Source of the DNA: Streptomyces lydicus | GTDB lineage: Bacteria > Actinomycetota > Actinomycetes > Streptomycetales > Streptomycetaceae | Length of the DNA stretch: 64,000 nt | Assembly: GCF_000717345.1 (NCBI RefSeq) | Contig: NZ_JNZA01000001.1 | Span: 124,001-188,000 of the forward strand | Direction: 5' to 3' | Shown: positions 1-8,742 of the stretch, one piece after another | Position numbering within the stretch: position 1 is the stretch's first letter | Layout: each line of letters begins with the position of its first letter | The notes under the pieces: model-generated | The model's input: only the letters and a program-made list of their open reading frames with translations | Databases searched by the model: none | What the model was told of the DNA's origin: nothing | Program-made: the position numbers and the translations under genes

Positions 1-78
1 GGATCCCACCACCGCGAGGCCGGTACGTACACCGTCCAGGACGGGGTGATCGTCTCCGCCCGGACCCACCGCATCTGA
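1..78 (+). CDS. C-terminal end of an unidentified protein (5' truncated)
   Basis: An open frame runs in from the left edge and closes with TGA at 76-78, giving 25 codons ending in ...VIVSARTHRI. The codons have the G/C third-position bias of a real Streptomyces gene. The segment is too short to assign a family; a SnoaL/NTF2-like tail is possible but only a guess. The gene's body lies outside the window. Confidence 0.4.
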   Translation, partial: GSHHREAGTYTVQDGVIVSARTHRI

Positions 79-312
79 CGAGGCGAGGGCGGTCAGCGAG
101 GGCGGTCAACTCCTGCCGTCATAGCGGGTTTACGAGCCGTGATCCGTCGTGGGAGGGCGCCGCAGGCCCGTAGCAGCAATCAGGATGGCAGCAGCCGGTC
201 GGGCCTTCGCTCAACGCATTTCCAAAACTTGACGGGTTCTGTCAGGTATTGGCCGCAGAGTGGTACCCATCGGCCCGGCACACGGCGCGGGCTCGTATGA
301 GAGGTGCCTCCC
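79..312. other. Intergenic region, no feature recognised
   Basis: This stretch separates the truncated first gene from the TIGR03086-like gene. It is slightly more AT-rich around 170-260 than the coding DNA. It must hold the promoter of the following gene, but no convincing -35/-10 pair or hairpin was found. Confidence 0.4.
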
Positions 313-888
313 ATGAACGCATTCGACCCCCGCCCCCAGTTCCTCGGCGCCCTGGACCAGTTGGAGAAGCTGGTGAGCGGCCTCGACCCGGCGCTCCTCG
401 ACCGGCCGACCCCCTGCGACGCGTACGACCTGAGGGGGCTGCTCGGCCACACCGTCGGCGCGATCCACCGCATCGCCTACATCGGTGAGGGCGGCCGCGG
501 CTTGGACCTCCCCGCGGCGGTCGGGCAGATCGCCGACACCGACTGGGGCGGCGCGGTCGGCCGGGCCCGTGCCCGCGCGGCCGCGGCCTGGGCGAACGAC
601 GACAAGATCGACCGGGAGTTCGAGGTTCCGTGGGGCGTGGCCGCGGGCCGGATCGCCCTCAGCGGCTATGTGATGGAGACGGTCACCCACACCTGGGACA
701 TCGCCCAGGTCATCGCACCCGAGACGGAGCTGGACGAGGACCTGGCCGGCATGGCGTTCAGCCTCGCCCAGAAGATCCTGCCGGCCGAGCCGCGCGGCGG
801 CGAGGTCCCCTTCGCCAAGGTCCAGCCGGTCCCGGACGACGCCGACATCCACCGCCGCCTGGCCGCCTGGCTCGGCCGCGCCGTCTGA
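313..888 (+). CDS. TIGR03086-type DinB/maleylpyruvate-isomerase-like metal-binding protein
   Basis: The product is about 191 residues and fits the actinobacterial TIGR03083/TIGR03086 families of the DinB four-helix-bundle superfamily. It has a Pro-Thr-Pro-Cys-Asp-Ala box near residue 35, a LLGHTVGAIHR helix with a potential metal-ligand His, and a THTWDIAQ box near residue 125 carrying a second His and an Asp. Members are often linked to mycothiol-dependent chemistry, but no specific reaction can be given here. The start is ATG 313, preceded by GAGAGG at 299-304; the frame also opens at GTG 304, which lies at the ribosome site. The next gene follows after 35 bp and may be co-transcribed. Confidence 0.75.
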   Translation: MNAFDPRPQFLGALDQLEKLVSGLDPALLDRPTPCDAYDLRGLLGHTVGAIHRIAYIGEGGRGLDLPAAVGQIADTDWGGAVGRARARAAAAWANDDKIDREFEVPWGVAAGRIALSGYVMETVTHTWDIAQVIAPETELDEDLAGMAFSLAQKILPAEPRGGEVPFAKVQPVPDDADIHRRLAAWLGRAV

Positions 889-923
889 CCTCCCGGGCCG
901 CCACCGAACGAAGCGAGACCTTG

Positions 924-1937
924 ATGACCGACACCACCTCTTTCGAGGCGGAGGCGTTCGCCGCCCGGGCCGAGGACGCCGCGGCGTCCCGGCCGACCAC
1001 CGGGCGGGGACGTGCCCGGACCGCGACCGCGTCGGCCACTGCGCCGGCGCCCGCACACTCGCGCACCCTCCGGCTGGCGGCCCGGCCCCCCTTCTCCTTC
1101 TCCGCCTCCCTCGCCTTCCTCCGCTCGTTCCCCGCCATGACGGGTCAGCAGGGCACGGCGCACGACGGGTTGACGCTGGCCCTGCGGGAGAACGGCACCA
1201 CCCTGGGTGCCCGGGTGACGGCGGCTCCCGACGCGCCCGCCGTCGACTGCGTCCTCACCGCCGCCACCCCCCTCGGTGACGCCACCGCCGAGGCCGCCGC
1301 GAACCGGCTCTCCCACCACCTCGGCCTCGCCGACGACCTCACCGATTTCTATCGCCTGGCCCGTCTCGACCGGCCGTTCTCCCGTGTCGTGGAGCGCCTG
1401 TACGGCTACCACCAGGTCTCGTTCCCCTCGCCGCGGGAGCTGCTGTGCTGGGCGATCCTCTGCCAGCGCGTCCCCCTGCCGGTGGCCAGGACGATGAAGC
1501 AGGCCCTCGTCGAGGCGGCCGGCAACCGCATCACCGTCGACGGCGAACCCCGCTGGGCCTTCCCCGACGCCGAACAACTCGCCTGCTTCGACGAACCCAC
1601 CCTCCAGCACCTCATCGGGAACCAGCGGAAGGCCGGCTACCTCCACCGCGCGATCCGCCAATGGCTCGACCTGGACGAGTCCTTCCTGCGCACCGGCCCC
1701 TACGACGAGGTCCGCGACCAGCTCCTGCGCCTCGCCGGCATCGGCCCCTGGTCGGCCTCCTTCCTCCTCATCCGGGGCCTCGGCCGCACCGAACACCTCA
1801 CCCCCGACAAGGAAATGATGCGCGCCGCCCGACGCGTCTACGGCCACGACTTCGACGCCGCCGCCTTTGCCGCGCTCACCACCCGCTACGGCCGCCACCA
1901 GGGCTACTGGGGCCACTACCTCAGGGTCGGCGGCTGA
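924..1937 (+). CDS. DNA-3-methyladenine glycosylase 2 family protein (AlkA-like, HhH-GPD)
   Basis: The protein is 337 residues and probably excises alkylated bases in base-excision repair. The C-terminal half holds the helix-hairpin-helix motif (LRLAGIGPWSASF, about residues 270-282) followed by the Gly/Pro-rich loop and the catalytic Asp in LTPDKE near residue 295. The first 60 residues are Ala/Thr/Arg-rich low complexity and unlike the rest, so the true start may lie further in. ATG 924 is the first plausible start after the upstream stop, although only a weak GAACGAAGCGAGA purine stretch precedes it. The gene lies 35 bp after the TIGR03086-like gene on the same strand. A hairpin at 1979-2005 probably ends transcription. 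Confidence 0.8.
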   Translation: MTDTTSFEAEAFAARAEDAAASRPTTGRGRARTATASATAPAPAHSRTLRLAARPPFSFSASLAFLRSFPAMTGQQGTAHDGLTLALRENGTTLGARVTAAPDAPAVDCVLTAATPLGDATAEAAANRLSHHLGLADDLTDFYRLARLDRPFSRVVERLYGYHQVSFPSPRELLCWAILCQRVPLPVARTMKQALVEAAGNRITVDGEPRWAFPDAEQLACFDEPTLQHLIGNQRKAGYLHRAIRQWLDLDESFLRTGPYDEVRDQLLRLAGIGPWSASFLLIRGLGRTEHLTPDKEMMRAARRVYGHDFDAAAFAALTTRYGRHQGYWGHYLRVGG

Positions 1938-1978
1938 GGAAACGACGATCCGGTCCGCGTCGGCGCTTCTCGGCGTCA

Positions 1979-2005
1979 CCCGCGGCTTCGCCAAGAGGCC
2001 GCGGG
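1979..2005 (+). terminator. Hairpin terminator candidate after the glycosylase gene
   Basis: CCCGCGGC (1979-1986) pairs perfectly with GCCGCGGG (1998-2005) across an 11-nt loop, 42 bp after the stop codon. There is no U-tract, which is usual for Streptomyces terminators. Confidence 0.5.
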
Positions 2006-2162
2006 AAGCGGAGTCACCGTCACTTCCCCGATCCTTCCCGGAGGGCTCCCGCGGCGTGGTTCAGAGCGACCTGACGGGATCCGATATCGGCAGCGACAAG
2101 TCATAAAATCGGAAAATGCTCTGCTAAGGTCCGGGTTCAGCGACTCGCGCGAAGGAATCCGC

Positions 2163-3023
2163 ATGACCACGCCCGCCTCTCCCGAGGGCTCCTCGACCAC
2201 GGGTCGACAGCCGCAGGACCACAATCCGTGGGCCCCGCCCTCCTCCCAAGCGGGCGAGGTGCGCCCTCTGCCGTACCCGGTGCCGACGGGGCAGCCCCGT
2301 AACGGCATGGGCATCACGGCGCTGGTGCTCGGCCTCGTCGGCCTCGTCCTCGGAATGTTCCTCATCCTGTTCTGGATCTCCTGGTTGCCGGCCCTGCTCG
2401 CCCTCATCTTCGGCGCGATCGGGGTGAACCAGGCGCGCAAGGGCCTGGCCACCAACAAGGCCATGGCAGTCAGCGGTCTCGTCATGGGCATCCTCGGTCT
2501 GCTGCTCGCCGCGGGCAGCGCGGCCTTCACCGTGGTGGCGATCAAGCATGTCGTCGACGACGCCCGAGGGAAGGTCAAGGAGGCCAAGGAGGAGCGGAAG
2601 GCGGCGGCGGCCGAGGAGAAGGCCCGGCATCTGTCCTTCGGCGAGCCGTACACCTTCGGCGACGGGCTGAAGGTCACGGTGGCCAAGCCGGAGCCGTTCA
2701 CCCCTGACGCCTTCGCCCACGGCCACGCCAAGGGCAACAAGGCCGTACAAGTCACGGTCACCGTGGTCAACACCGGTAAGGAACGGGTCTCCGTCGAGAC
2801 CGGGCTGCCGGACGTCAATGACGCCGACGGAGCCTCGGCCGAGCTGGTGATCGACGGCAGCGGCCGGCAGAAGGTCATCACCGGATACGTCCTGCCCGGC
2901 AGGAAGGCCGTCGGCAAGTACGCCTTCTCGCTGCCGCCCGCTGCCGCCGACCGGATCGAGGTCGAGTTCAGCCCGGACGCGATGCGGTGGGACGACGCCT
3001 ACTGGAGCGGTTCCACCCGCTGA
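2163..3023 (+). CDS. DUF4190/DUF4352 domain-containing membrane protein
   Basis: The protein is 286 residues. A Pro-rich cytoplasmic head (1-45) is followed by two hydrophobic segments (about 47-85 and 98-125) with a conserved GAIGVNQARKG linker, the DUF4190 pattern. A charged Lys/Glu/Ala helix (about 130-155) leads to a beta-rich extracytoplasmic domain (about 158-275) matching DUF4352, with the alternating VQVTVTVVNTGKERVSV strands of that immunoglobulin-like fold. Such proteins are common in Streptomyces and their function is unknown. The start ATG 2163 has GAAGGAA at 2150-2156. The upstream 60 bp are AT-rich and contain a -10-like TAAAAT at 2104-2109 without a matching -35. Confidence 0.8.
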   Translation: MTTPASPEGSSTTGRQPQDHNPWAPPSSQAGEVRPLPYPVPTGQPRNGMGITALVLGLVGLVLGMFLILFWISWLPALLALIFGAIGVNQARKGLATNKAMAVSGLVMGILGLLLAAGSAAFTVVAIKHVVDDARGKVKEAKEERKAAAAEEKARHLSFGEPYTFGDGLKVTVAKPEPFTPDAFAHGHAKGNKAVQVTVTVVNTGKERVSVETGLPDVNDADGASAELVIDGSGRQKVITGYVLPGRKAVGKYAFSLPPAAADRIEVEFSPDAMRWDDAYWSGSTR

Positions 3024-3084
3024 TCGCCGTCCGCGTGACGCCCGGTGTCGTGGGCCCGGTGCGGTGGCCGACAACTGCGCCCTC

Positions 3085-4095
3085 TCATGACATCGGTTCC
3101 TCGCTGTCAGTCTTGCGGGCGGAGGACGCGAGGCGATCGGCGAACGCGACGACGAGGTCGCGCAGTTCATCGGGGCGCTCGATGACGAACGGCCGGTCGA
3201 GGGCGGCGAGCGCCGCAGGCAGCCAGTCGAGCCGCTCTGCCCGCAGTTCGACACGCCGCCAGCGCTCGGACGACCGGTCCTCACCTGCCGTCGGCTCGTA
3301 CTCCTCCAGGCTCGCGACGGAGGCGGGAAGGCGGGCGCGGATCTGCTCGACCGTCCCGTGGATCCGCACGGTCACCTCATGCCGGTACGCAGCCGTGGCG
3401 AACCCTGACAGCACACGTTGTGCCGGATCGGGACTCCCGGGCCCCTCGAACGAGCCGGGCAGGGTCCTCGCGTCGGCGATGCGATCGAGCCGGAAAGTCC
3501 GGTCCTCGCCGGTCCCGGCGTCCGTGCCCGTGACGTACCACCGGCCCGCATGGGCGACGATCCCGTACGCGTGCAGCGTGCGTTCGCTGCGCCGGCCGCC
3601 GCCGTCGACGTATCTGAGGGAGACGGGTCGGCGGTGGCGTACCGCGTCGGCGAGGGTGAGCAGGACCCCGGCGTCCGGGGCGGCGAACTCACCGGGCTGA
3701 TCCGTGAAGGCGAGCGAGTCCAGGAGCATGTCCAGCCGGCGAGCGAGGTGTTGGGGCAACACCCGCCGGATCTTGGCGGAGGCCGTCTCGCTCGCCGTGC
3801 GCTCCGTCGTCGTCAAGCCCGCTCGGCGGCCGGCGGCCAAGCCGAGCAGCACGGCCAGCGCCTCGTCGTCGCTGAGCATGAGGGGAGGCAGGCGGTACCC
3901 GGGGGCGAGCCGGTAGCCGCCGTACCGGCCGCGCACCGACTCCACGGGCACGTCGAGGTCGATCAGCTGGTCCACATACCGCCGCACGGTGCGCCCGTCG
4001 ACGCCGAGCCGGTCGGCGAGTTCGGCCACCGTCCTGGTGCCGCCCGACTGAAGCAACTCCAGGAGTGTCAGCACGCGGCCGGTGGGTCGAGACAT
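3085..4095 (-). CDS. WYL-domain transcriptional regulator (YafY/DeoR-like HTH)
   Basis: The protein is 336 residues. The N-terminus (about 8-55) is a winged HTH11/DeoR-type domain, with TVAELADRLGVDGRTVRRYVDQL as the recognition region, followed by the GRYGGYRLAPGYRLPPLMLSDDEA stretch typical of YafY-like proteins. The middle carries the WYL Sm-like fold (about 140-210), with RWYVTGTDAGTGEDRTFRLDRI as its strand and ligand region, and a WCX-type C-terminal domain follows. WYL domains are thought to sense small ligands or nucleic acid. The gene is divergent from the VOC gene over 92 bp, so it probably controls itself and that neighbour. Confidence 0.85.
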   Translation of the reverse strand: MSRPTGRVLTLLELLQSGGTRTVAELADRLGVDGRTVRRYVDQLIDLDVPVESVRGRYGGYRLAPGYRLPPLMLSDDEALAVLLGLAAGRRAGLTTTERTASETASAKIRRVLPQHLARRLDMLLDSLAFTDQPGEFAAPDAGVLLTLADAVRHRRPVSLRYVDGGGRRSERTLHAYGIVAHAGRWYVTGTDAGTGEDRTFRLDRIADARTLPGSFEGPGSPDPAQRVLSGFATAAYRHEVTVRIHGTVEQIRARLPASVASLEEYEPTAGEDRSSERWRRVELRAERLDWLPAALAALDRPFVIERPDELRDLVVAFADRLASSARKTDSEEPMS

Positions 4096-4118
4096 GTCCG
4101 CAGCCTAATGCGAATACA

Positions 4119-4133
4119 GGACCGATTCTGTCC
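4119..4133. promoter_or_regulatory. Short inverted repeat between WYL regulator and VOC gene
   Basis: GGAC (4119-4122) and GTCC (4130-4133) flank a 7-bp spacer in the 92-bp divergent intergenic region. The location fits an operator for the WYL regulator, but the arms are short and could arise by chance. Confidence 0.25.
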
Positions 4134-4187
4134 ACTATTTCTCCTAGCCTGCGAAGCCCAGTCACTCCAGCAGCCAAGGAGATCACC

Positions 4188-4586
4188 ATGGACTTCGTCT
4201 CGATCCGCATCATCACCGGCGACGTCGCGCGCCTCGTCGAGTTCTACGAACGAGCCACAGGCGTGCGGGCGGTGTGGGCCACCGAGGACTTCGCCGAACT
4301 CAGGACCCCGCATGCCACCCTCGCGATCGCCGGTACCCGCACCGTCCCGTTGTTCGCTCCCGGCTCCGCCCGCCCGGCGGACAACCGCAGCGTGATCACC
4401 GAGTTCCTCGTCGACGACGTGGACCACGTGCACCAGAACCTGTCCGGCTTCGTCACCGACTTCGTCACCGAGCCCACCACGATGCCCTGGGGCAACCGGT
4501 CGCTGCTCTTCCGCGACCCCGACGGCAACCTCGTCAACTTCTTCACCCCCCTCTCCCCGGCGGCCAGGGAGAAGTTCGCACGGTGA
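4188..4586 (+). CDS. VOC family (glyoxalase/bleomycin-resistance fold) protein
   Basis: The protein is 132 residues, the usual length for a single vicinal-oxygen-chelate unit with two beta-alpha-beta-beta-beta repeats. The first repeat covers MDFVSIRIITGDVARLVEFYE, and the second ends in the family hallmark LLFRDPDGNLVNFFTP near residues 108-123. The substrate cannot be read from the sequence. The start is ATG 4188 with AAGGAGAT at 4176-4183, so longer upstream openings of the frame are not used. It is divergent from the WYL regulator, a common pairing for a regulated detoxification or catabolic enzyme. Confidence 0.8.
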   Translation: MDFVSIRIITGDVARLVEFYERATGVRAVWATEDFAELRTPHATLAIAGTRTVPLFAPGSARPADNRSVITEFLVDDVDHVHQNLSGFVTDFVTEPTTMPWGNRSLLFRDPDGNLVNFFTPLSPAAREKFAR

Positions 4587-4623
4587 CGCCGCGCACCGCC
4601 ATCGAGGACCAGGTGACCGCTCA

Positions 4624-6072
4624 TCAGCGCGCGGAGGCGTTGTGGGCGGCCGGGCGCATCAGGAGGAGGTAGAGGGCCGAAGCGACGACGATGCCGACGG
4701 GGAGGGCGAGGTCGATGCCGCCAAGGGCCCGGGCGACGGGGCCGGTGTAGAGGGTGTTCATGCAGAGGGCGGCGCACGCGGTGCCGCCGATGAGCGCGAG
4801 GGCGCCCGCCCCGTTCACCCCGCGGGTGTACCAGAAGGGGCTGTCGGGGGTCTCGTCGGTGAGCGTGCGGCCGTCGTAGCGGTTGCGGCGCAGCAGGATG
4901 TCGGTGGCGTAGACGGCCATGGTGGGGCCGAGGAGACCGACCGTCAGCTGAAGGACGTTGCTGACGGTGTCGAGGAAGTTGGAGACCAGCAGCGCGTACA
5001 GGGTCAGGGAGACCGAGACGGTCCCGTCGGCGAGCACGCTGAGGGAGCGGCGGACCCGGAGGCCGACGGCCTGGAGGGCGAGACCTGCGCTGTATGCCGT
5101 CAGGGCGTTGAGGGCGACGGTGCCGAGGACCAGGGCGAGGAGGAAGAGCGGGACGAACCAGCCGGGAAGGAGCTTCTCCAGTGCGCGCTGCGGGTCGGTC
5201 ATGTCGACCGCGGTCGCGGCGAACGCCCCCAGTGAGCAGACGAGCACGCCGGGCAGGAAGCCGCCCAGGGCCGTCCATCCCGCGACCGCCTTCGCGGAGG
5301 TGGAGCGCGGCAAGTAGCGGGAGAAGTCGGCGCTGGTGGTGTACGACAGCGGGCCCGAGGCGATGAGGGTGACGCCGCCGAGGAGGGCGGCCCAGAGGCC
5401 GGTGCCGGTGGGCGGTGTGGCGGGGGCGTACGAGAAGTCGGTGTGCCGGAGCACGTGGAAGGCGACGACGGCGAAGACGGTGGTGAGGACCAGGGTGATG
5501 GGGAGGTAGAGCTTCACGATCAGGGCGTGGCCGTAGACGCTGATGGTGAGGGTGAGGGCGGCGATCGCCACCACCACGGCGACCTTGACGCCGGTGGTGG
5601 TGGGGATGCCGGTCCTTGTGACGAGGGAGAAGGCGGCCGTTGCGGCGGCGGCCAGGTTGAGGGCGAAGTAGCAGACGGAGATCATCCACCCGGTCACCGC
5701 GTTGTTCACCCGGTTTCCGAGGATGCCGTACATCGCCCGTGTGATCACTTCGCTCGGTGCGCCGGCGGCCGGGCCGGATATGGCGAGCAGGCCGGTGAGG
5801 GCCCAGAAGAGGTTGCCCACCACGATGACGACGAGGGCCTGCCACAGGCTCAGGCCCATCAGGACCAGCGCGGCGCCGGTCACCAGGCTGAGGTAGTTGA
5901 CGTTGGCCGCCGCCCAGACGGAGAACAGCTCGTGCGGGCGGCCGTGGCGTTCCGCGTCGGGGATGTGATCGATGCCGTGGGCCTCGACGTGACCTGCGCG
6001 GTCGGTGGCCGGGGGAGCTGCCGCGGGTGTGCCGTGTGTGCCGGGGTGCGGGTCGGGAAGTGTGGACGCCAT
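4624..6072 (-). CDS. NCS1-family purine/cytosine permease
   Basis: The protein is 482 residues with about 12 hydrophobic membrane segments, matching the nucleobase:cation symporter-1 (cytosine permease, CodB-like) family. A hydrophilic head (1-45) precedes HELFSVWAAANVNYLSLVTGA, where NCS1 proteins have their conserved first-helix Asn-rich motif, and GPAAGAPSEVITRAMYGILGNR aligns with the family's G-x-PxMVxSRAxFG region. It probably imports a nucleobase or a similar heterocycle by H+ or Na+ symport. The gene is divergent from a TetR regulator, and an amidohydrolase follows that regulator, which together suggest a regulated uptake-and-hydrolysis locus. Confidence 0.85.
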   Translation of the reverse strand: MASTLPDPHPGTHGTPAAAPPATDRAGHVEAHGIDHIPDAERHGRPHELFSVWAAANVNYLSLVTGAALVLMGLSLWQALVVIVVGNLFWALTGLLAISGPAAGAPSEVITRAMYGILGNRVNNAVTGWMISVCYFALNLAAAATAAFSLVTRTGIPTTTGVKVAVVVAIAALTLTISVYGHALIVKLYLPITLVLTTVFAVVAFHVLRHTDFSYAPATPPTGTGLWAALLGGVTLIASGPLSYTTSADFSRYLPRSTSAKAVAGWTALGGFLPGVLVCSLGAFAATAVDMTDPQRALEKLLPGWFVPLFLLALVLGTVALNALTAYSAGLALQAVGLRVRRSLSVLADGTVSVSLTLYALLVSNFLDTVSNVLQLTVGLLGPTMAVYATDILLRRNRYDGRTLTDETPDSPFWYTRGVNGAGALALIGGTACAALCMNTLYTGPVARALGGIDLALPVGIVVASALYLLLMRPAAHNASAR

Positions 6073-6088
6073 GGTCCCTCCGGGATCT

Positions 6089-6101
6089 GGTCGGACCGAC
6101 C
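6089..6101. promoter_or_regulatory. Perfect 13-bp palindrome, candidate TetR operator
   Basis: GGTCGG (6089-6094), a central A, and CCGACC (6096-6101) form a perfect inverted repeat 17 bp upstream of the permease start. A TetR regulator bound here would block permease transcription. Confidence 0.45.
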
Positions 6102-6109
6102 TGGTTGCT

Positions 6110-6129
6110 TATTGGTCGCACACTCAATA
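6110..6129. promoter_or_regulatory. Second inverted repeat in the permease/TetR intergenic region
   Basis: TATTG (6110-6114) and CAATA (6125-6129) flank a 10-bp spacer, just upstream of the TetR start at 6141. It is an AT-richer island inside GC-rich DNA and is a second operator or promoter candidate. Confidence 0.35.
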
Positions 6130-6140
6130 GCATCCCGGGT

Positions 6141-6788
6141 ATGTCGTCAAGCGTTCAACGGAAGCGGGTTCGCAAGGATCCGGCGGCACGGCGCGCGGAG
6201 ATCGTCGCCATGGCGGCCACCGTCGCCCTGACCGAGGGGCTGGAGTGCATCACCCTCCGCAGGATCGGCGAGGAACTCGACGTCCGGCCCGGACTGATCA
6301 GTCACTACTTCCCGTCGGCCGAGGATCTGGTGGCGGAGGCTTTCGGCTACGCCGCCACCGCCGAGCTGGACAGCCTCGTGCCCGCCGAGCGGACCGGGGA
6401 CAGCGCGGCCCGGCACCTGGCCCGGTTCTTCGCGCGTACGACGGGGGAGCGGTACGACGCCGTCAGCCGCCTCTGGCTCAACGCGCGCCACCTCAGCCGC
6501 TACCGCCCGGTGCTCCGCGACCGGGTCGCCGTGCAGGAGGCCGCCTGGCGCGGCCGGCTCTCCGACCTCATCGGTGACGGCGTCGAGCGCGGTGAATTCC
6601 GCACGGAGGAACCGCATATGACGGCAATTCAGATCCTGGTGGTGCTCGACGGGCTCGGGGCCCACGCCAACACCGACACCGGCGGCCACCCCGAAGCCGT
6701 GGCCCGCATGGCCGTCACCACGGCCGAGCGGGAACTCGGCCTGGCCCCCGGCACCCTCACCCGCCCCACCGACGCGGCCGGTTCCTGA
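6141..6788 (+). CDS. TetR/AcrR family transcriptional regulator
   Basis: The protein is 215 residues. The N-terminal HTH (about 15-65) reads RAEIVAMAATVALTEGLECITLRRIGEELDVRPGLISHYFPS, a textbook TetR_N domain. The C-terminal part is helical and should bind a ligand, probably related to the permease cargo or amidohydrolase substrate. The start ATG 6141 was chosen because it leaves the intergenic palindromes free; the frame is open further upstream. It is divergent from the NCS1 permease and 73 bp before the amidohydrolase on the same strand, so it could control both. Confidence 0.85.
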   Translation: MSSSVQRKRVRKDPAARRAEIVAMAATVALTEGLECITLRRIGEELDVRPGLISHYFPSAEDLVAEAFGYAATAELDSLVPAERTGDSAARHLARFFARTTGERYDAVSRLWLNARHLSRYRPVLRDRVAVQEAAWRGRLSDLIGDGVERGEFRTEEPHMTAIQILVVLDGLGAHANTDTGGHPEAVARMAVTTAERELGLAPGTLTRPTDAAGS

Positions 6789-6861
6789 GCGCGCCGGCCG
6801 CGGCACCCCGCCACCACCGTCACCCTCTTTCCCCTCCTCTCCTGTGTTTCCTGGAGCCGCT

Positions 6862-8484
6862 GTGCGCACCCCGCTCGTCCTGCTCTCCGCCCGCCTGCTC
6901 GACCCGCTCACCGGCACCTTCCTGCCGGAGACCGCCCTCGCCGTGTCCGACGGGCGGATCGCCGCCCTGGGCGACGACCGCGAGATCCGCGCGCTCGCCG
7001 GCCCCTCGACCACCGTGATCGACCTCAAGGGCGCCGTGGTGACGCCCGGCCTCGTCGACGGACACCTCCACCCGGTCTCCGGCGCCGAACTCACCCACGG
7101 ACTCGACCTGTCGGGCTGTACCGGCCTGGACGCCGTACGCGAGGCACTGGCGGGCGAGGTGCGCCGGCTCGCCCCCGGGGCCTGGCTGCGCGGGTGGGGC
7201 CTGGACCCCAACGTCTTCGGGGACCGGCCGGTCACCTCCGCCGCCCTGGCCCCCGTCCTCGACGGCGTACCGGCCCTCCTCCAGCTCTTCGACGCGCACT
7301 CCGTGCTGGCCAGCGCGCGGGCCCTGGAACTCGCCGGCGTCGACGGCCCGCGGACCTTCGACCAGGCCGCCGAGGTCGTCTGCGACGACGCGGGCCGGCC
7401 GACCGGCCTGCTGCTGGAGGACGCCGCCTGCGAGCTGGTGGAGCGCGCCGCCCCGCAGCCCACGCGCGCGGAGCGGCGCGCCCGCCTCGCCACCGTCCTG
7501 GGGGCCATGGCCGCGGCCGGCCTCACCGGCGGCCACGCGATGGACGCGAACGGCGACAGCCTCACCTTCTACGCCGAACTCGACGCGGCCGGCGAGCTGC
7601 CGCTGCGCCTGCGGGTCGCTCCGTGGTGCCAGCCCGGCACCGACGCCGCCGGGATACGCGCGCTCATCGACGGGCAGGGCACCGGCGGCGCGCTGTGGCG
7701 CACCGAGGGCGTCAAGCTCTTCATGGACGGCACCATCGACAACGGCACGGCCTGGCTGGAACGCCCCGACTGCCACGGCGAGTCCACGCACGCCTTCTGG
7801 CCGGACCCCGACGCCTACACCCGCGCCCTCGGCCAACTCCACGCGGCCGGCGTGCCCACCGCCACCCACGCCATCGGCGACGCGGCCGTCCGGCACGCCC
7901 TCGACGCCGTCGAAAAGGCGCAGGCCGACGGGGGCCGGGGGGTGCGGCACCGGATCGAACACATCGAGACCGTCCCGGACGACACGCTGCGCCGGTTCGC
8001 CGAACTCGGCGTCATCGCCTCCATGCAGCCCACCCATTGCTGCGACTTCACCCGGGCCGACCACACCGACAACTGGTCACGCCGCCTGGGTGAGGAGCGG
8101 GCCTCCCGCGCCTGGCGCTGCCGTGACCTGAGCGATGCCGGAGCCACCGTCGTCCTCGGCTCGGACTGGCCCATCGCCCCCTATCCGCCGCTGGGCGTCA
8201 TGGCGGGCGCCCGCCACCGCCGGCCCAGCCGCGACCTCACGAGGCCCCCGCACGGCCCCGACCAGGCACTCACCCCTCTGGAAGCGCTCCAGGGGATGAC
8301 CGTCAACGCCGCCCGGGCGGCGGGCGAGGAGCACGAGGCCGGCCGGCTCGCCCCCGGCTTCCGCGCGGACCTCACCGTCCTCGCCGACAACCCGCTCACC
8401 ACCGCCGCCACCGACCTGCCCGGCCTGCCCGTACTGCTCACCGTGCTGGGCGGGCGCCTGACCCACCGCGCTACGCGTCTGTGA
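6862..8484 (+). CDS. Amidohydrolase family protein (YtcJ-like metal-dependent hydrolase)
   Basis: The protein is 540 residues. A small beta-domain leads into a metal-binding TIM barrel: the HxH pair sits in LVDGHLHP near residue 70, later metal ligands lie in PTATHAIGD and HRIEHIE, and the final Asp is in VLGSDWPIAPYPP near residue 440. This is the YtcJ/amidohydrolase_3 layout, and these enzymes hydrolyse amide or imide bonds in diverse compounds. The start GTG 6862 is preceded by GGAG at 6853-6856, so the upstream GTG 6844 is unlikely. The context with a TetR regulator and an NCS1 permease suggests breakdown of an imported nitrogen heterocycle. Confidence 0.8.
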   Translation: MRTPLVLLSARLLDPLTGTFLPETALAVSDGRIAALGDDREIRALAGPSTTVIDLKGAVVTPGLVDGHLHPVSGAELTHGLDLSGCTGLDAVREALAGEVRRLAPGAWLRGWGLDPNVFGDRPVTSAALAPVLDGVPALLQLFDAHSVLASARALELAGVDGPRTFDQAAEVVCDDAGRPTGLLLEDAACELVERAAPQPTRAERRARLATVLGAMAAAGLTGGHAMDANGDSLTFYAELDAAGELPLRLRVAPWCQPGTDAAGIRALIDGQGTGGALWRTEGVKLFMDGTIDNGTAWLERPDCHGESTHAFWPDPDAYTRALGQLHAAGVPTATHAIGDAAVRHALDAVEKAQADGGRGVRHRIEHIETVPDDTLRRFAELGVIASMQPTHCCDFTRADHTDNWSRRLGEERASRAWRCRDLSDAGATVVLGSDWPIAPYPPLGVMAGARHRRPSRDLTRPPHGPDQALTPLEALQGMTVNAARAAGEEHEAGRLAPGFRADLTVLADNPLTTAATDLPGLPVLLTVLGGRLTHRATRL

Positions 8485-8742
8485 GTCGGCGGCGGTGCCG
8501 TGGGGACGGTGGAGCGGCGCGCAGGCCCGACGGCCCACCGTAAGAAGGCAGTTGACGGGACGTCGGGCCGGTGTGTGAGGGGGCGCGGTGCCGCCCGACC
8601 GCCCTGCGGTGGCCGGCACCCCGGGGGGCGTGCGGTGCGGGCGTGTGGGGTGGCCGTGGCCGTCCCGGTCGGCCTGACCGTCGTTGCTCTCCTCATCGGG
8701 GAGGCGGCGTGACGGGGCGGCTCCGGCTGCCCCGGCCCGTGC
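8485..8742. other. Convergent intergenic region with a possible tiny membrane peptide
   Basis: This is 258 bp of GC-rich sequence between the amidohydrolase and the leftward phosphatase. On the + strand GTG 8635 opens a 25-codon frame closing at 8712 whose product is a single hydrophobic helix (GVAVAVPVGLTVVALLIGEA). There is no good ribosome site, so a real gene is doubtful. No clear terminator hairpin was found. Confidence 0.25.
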
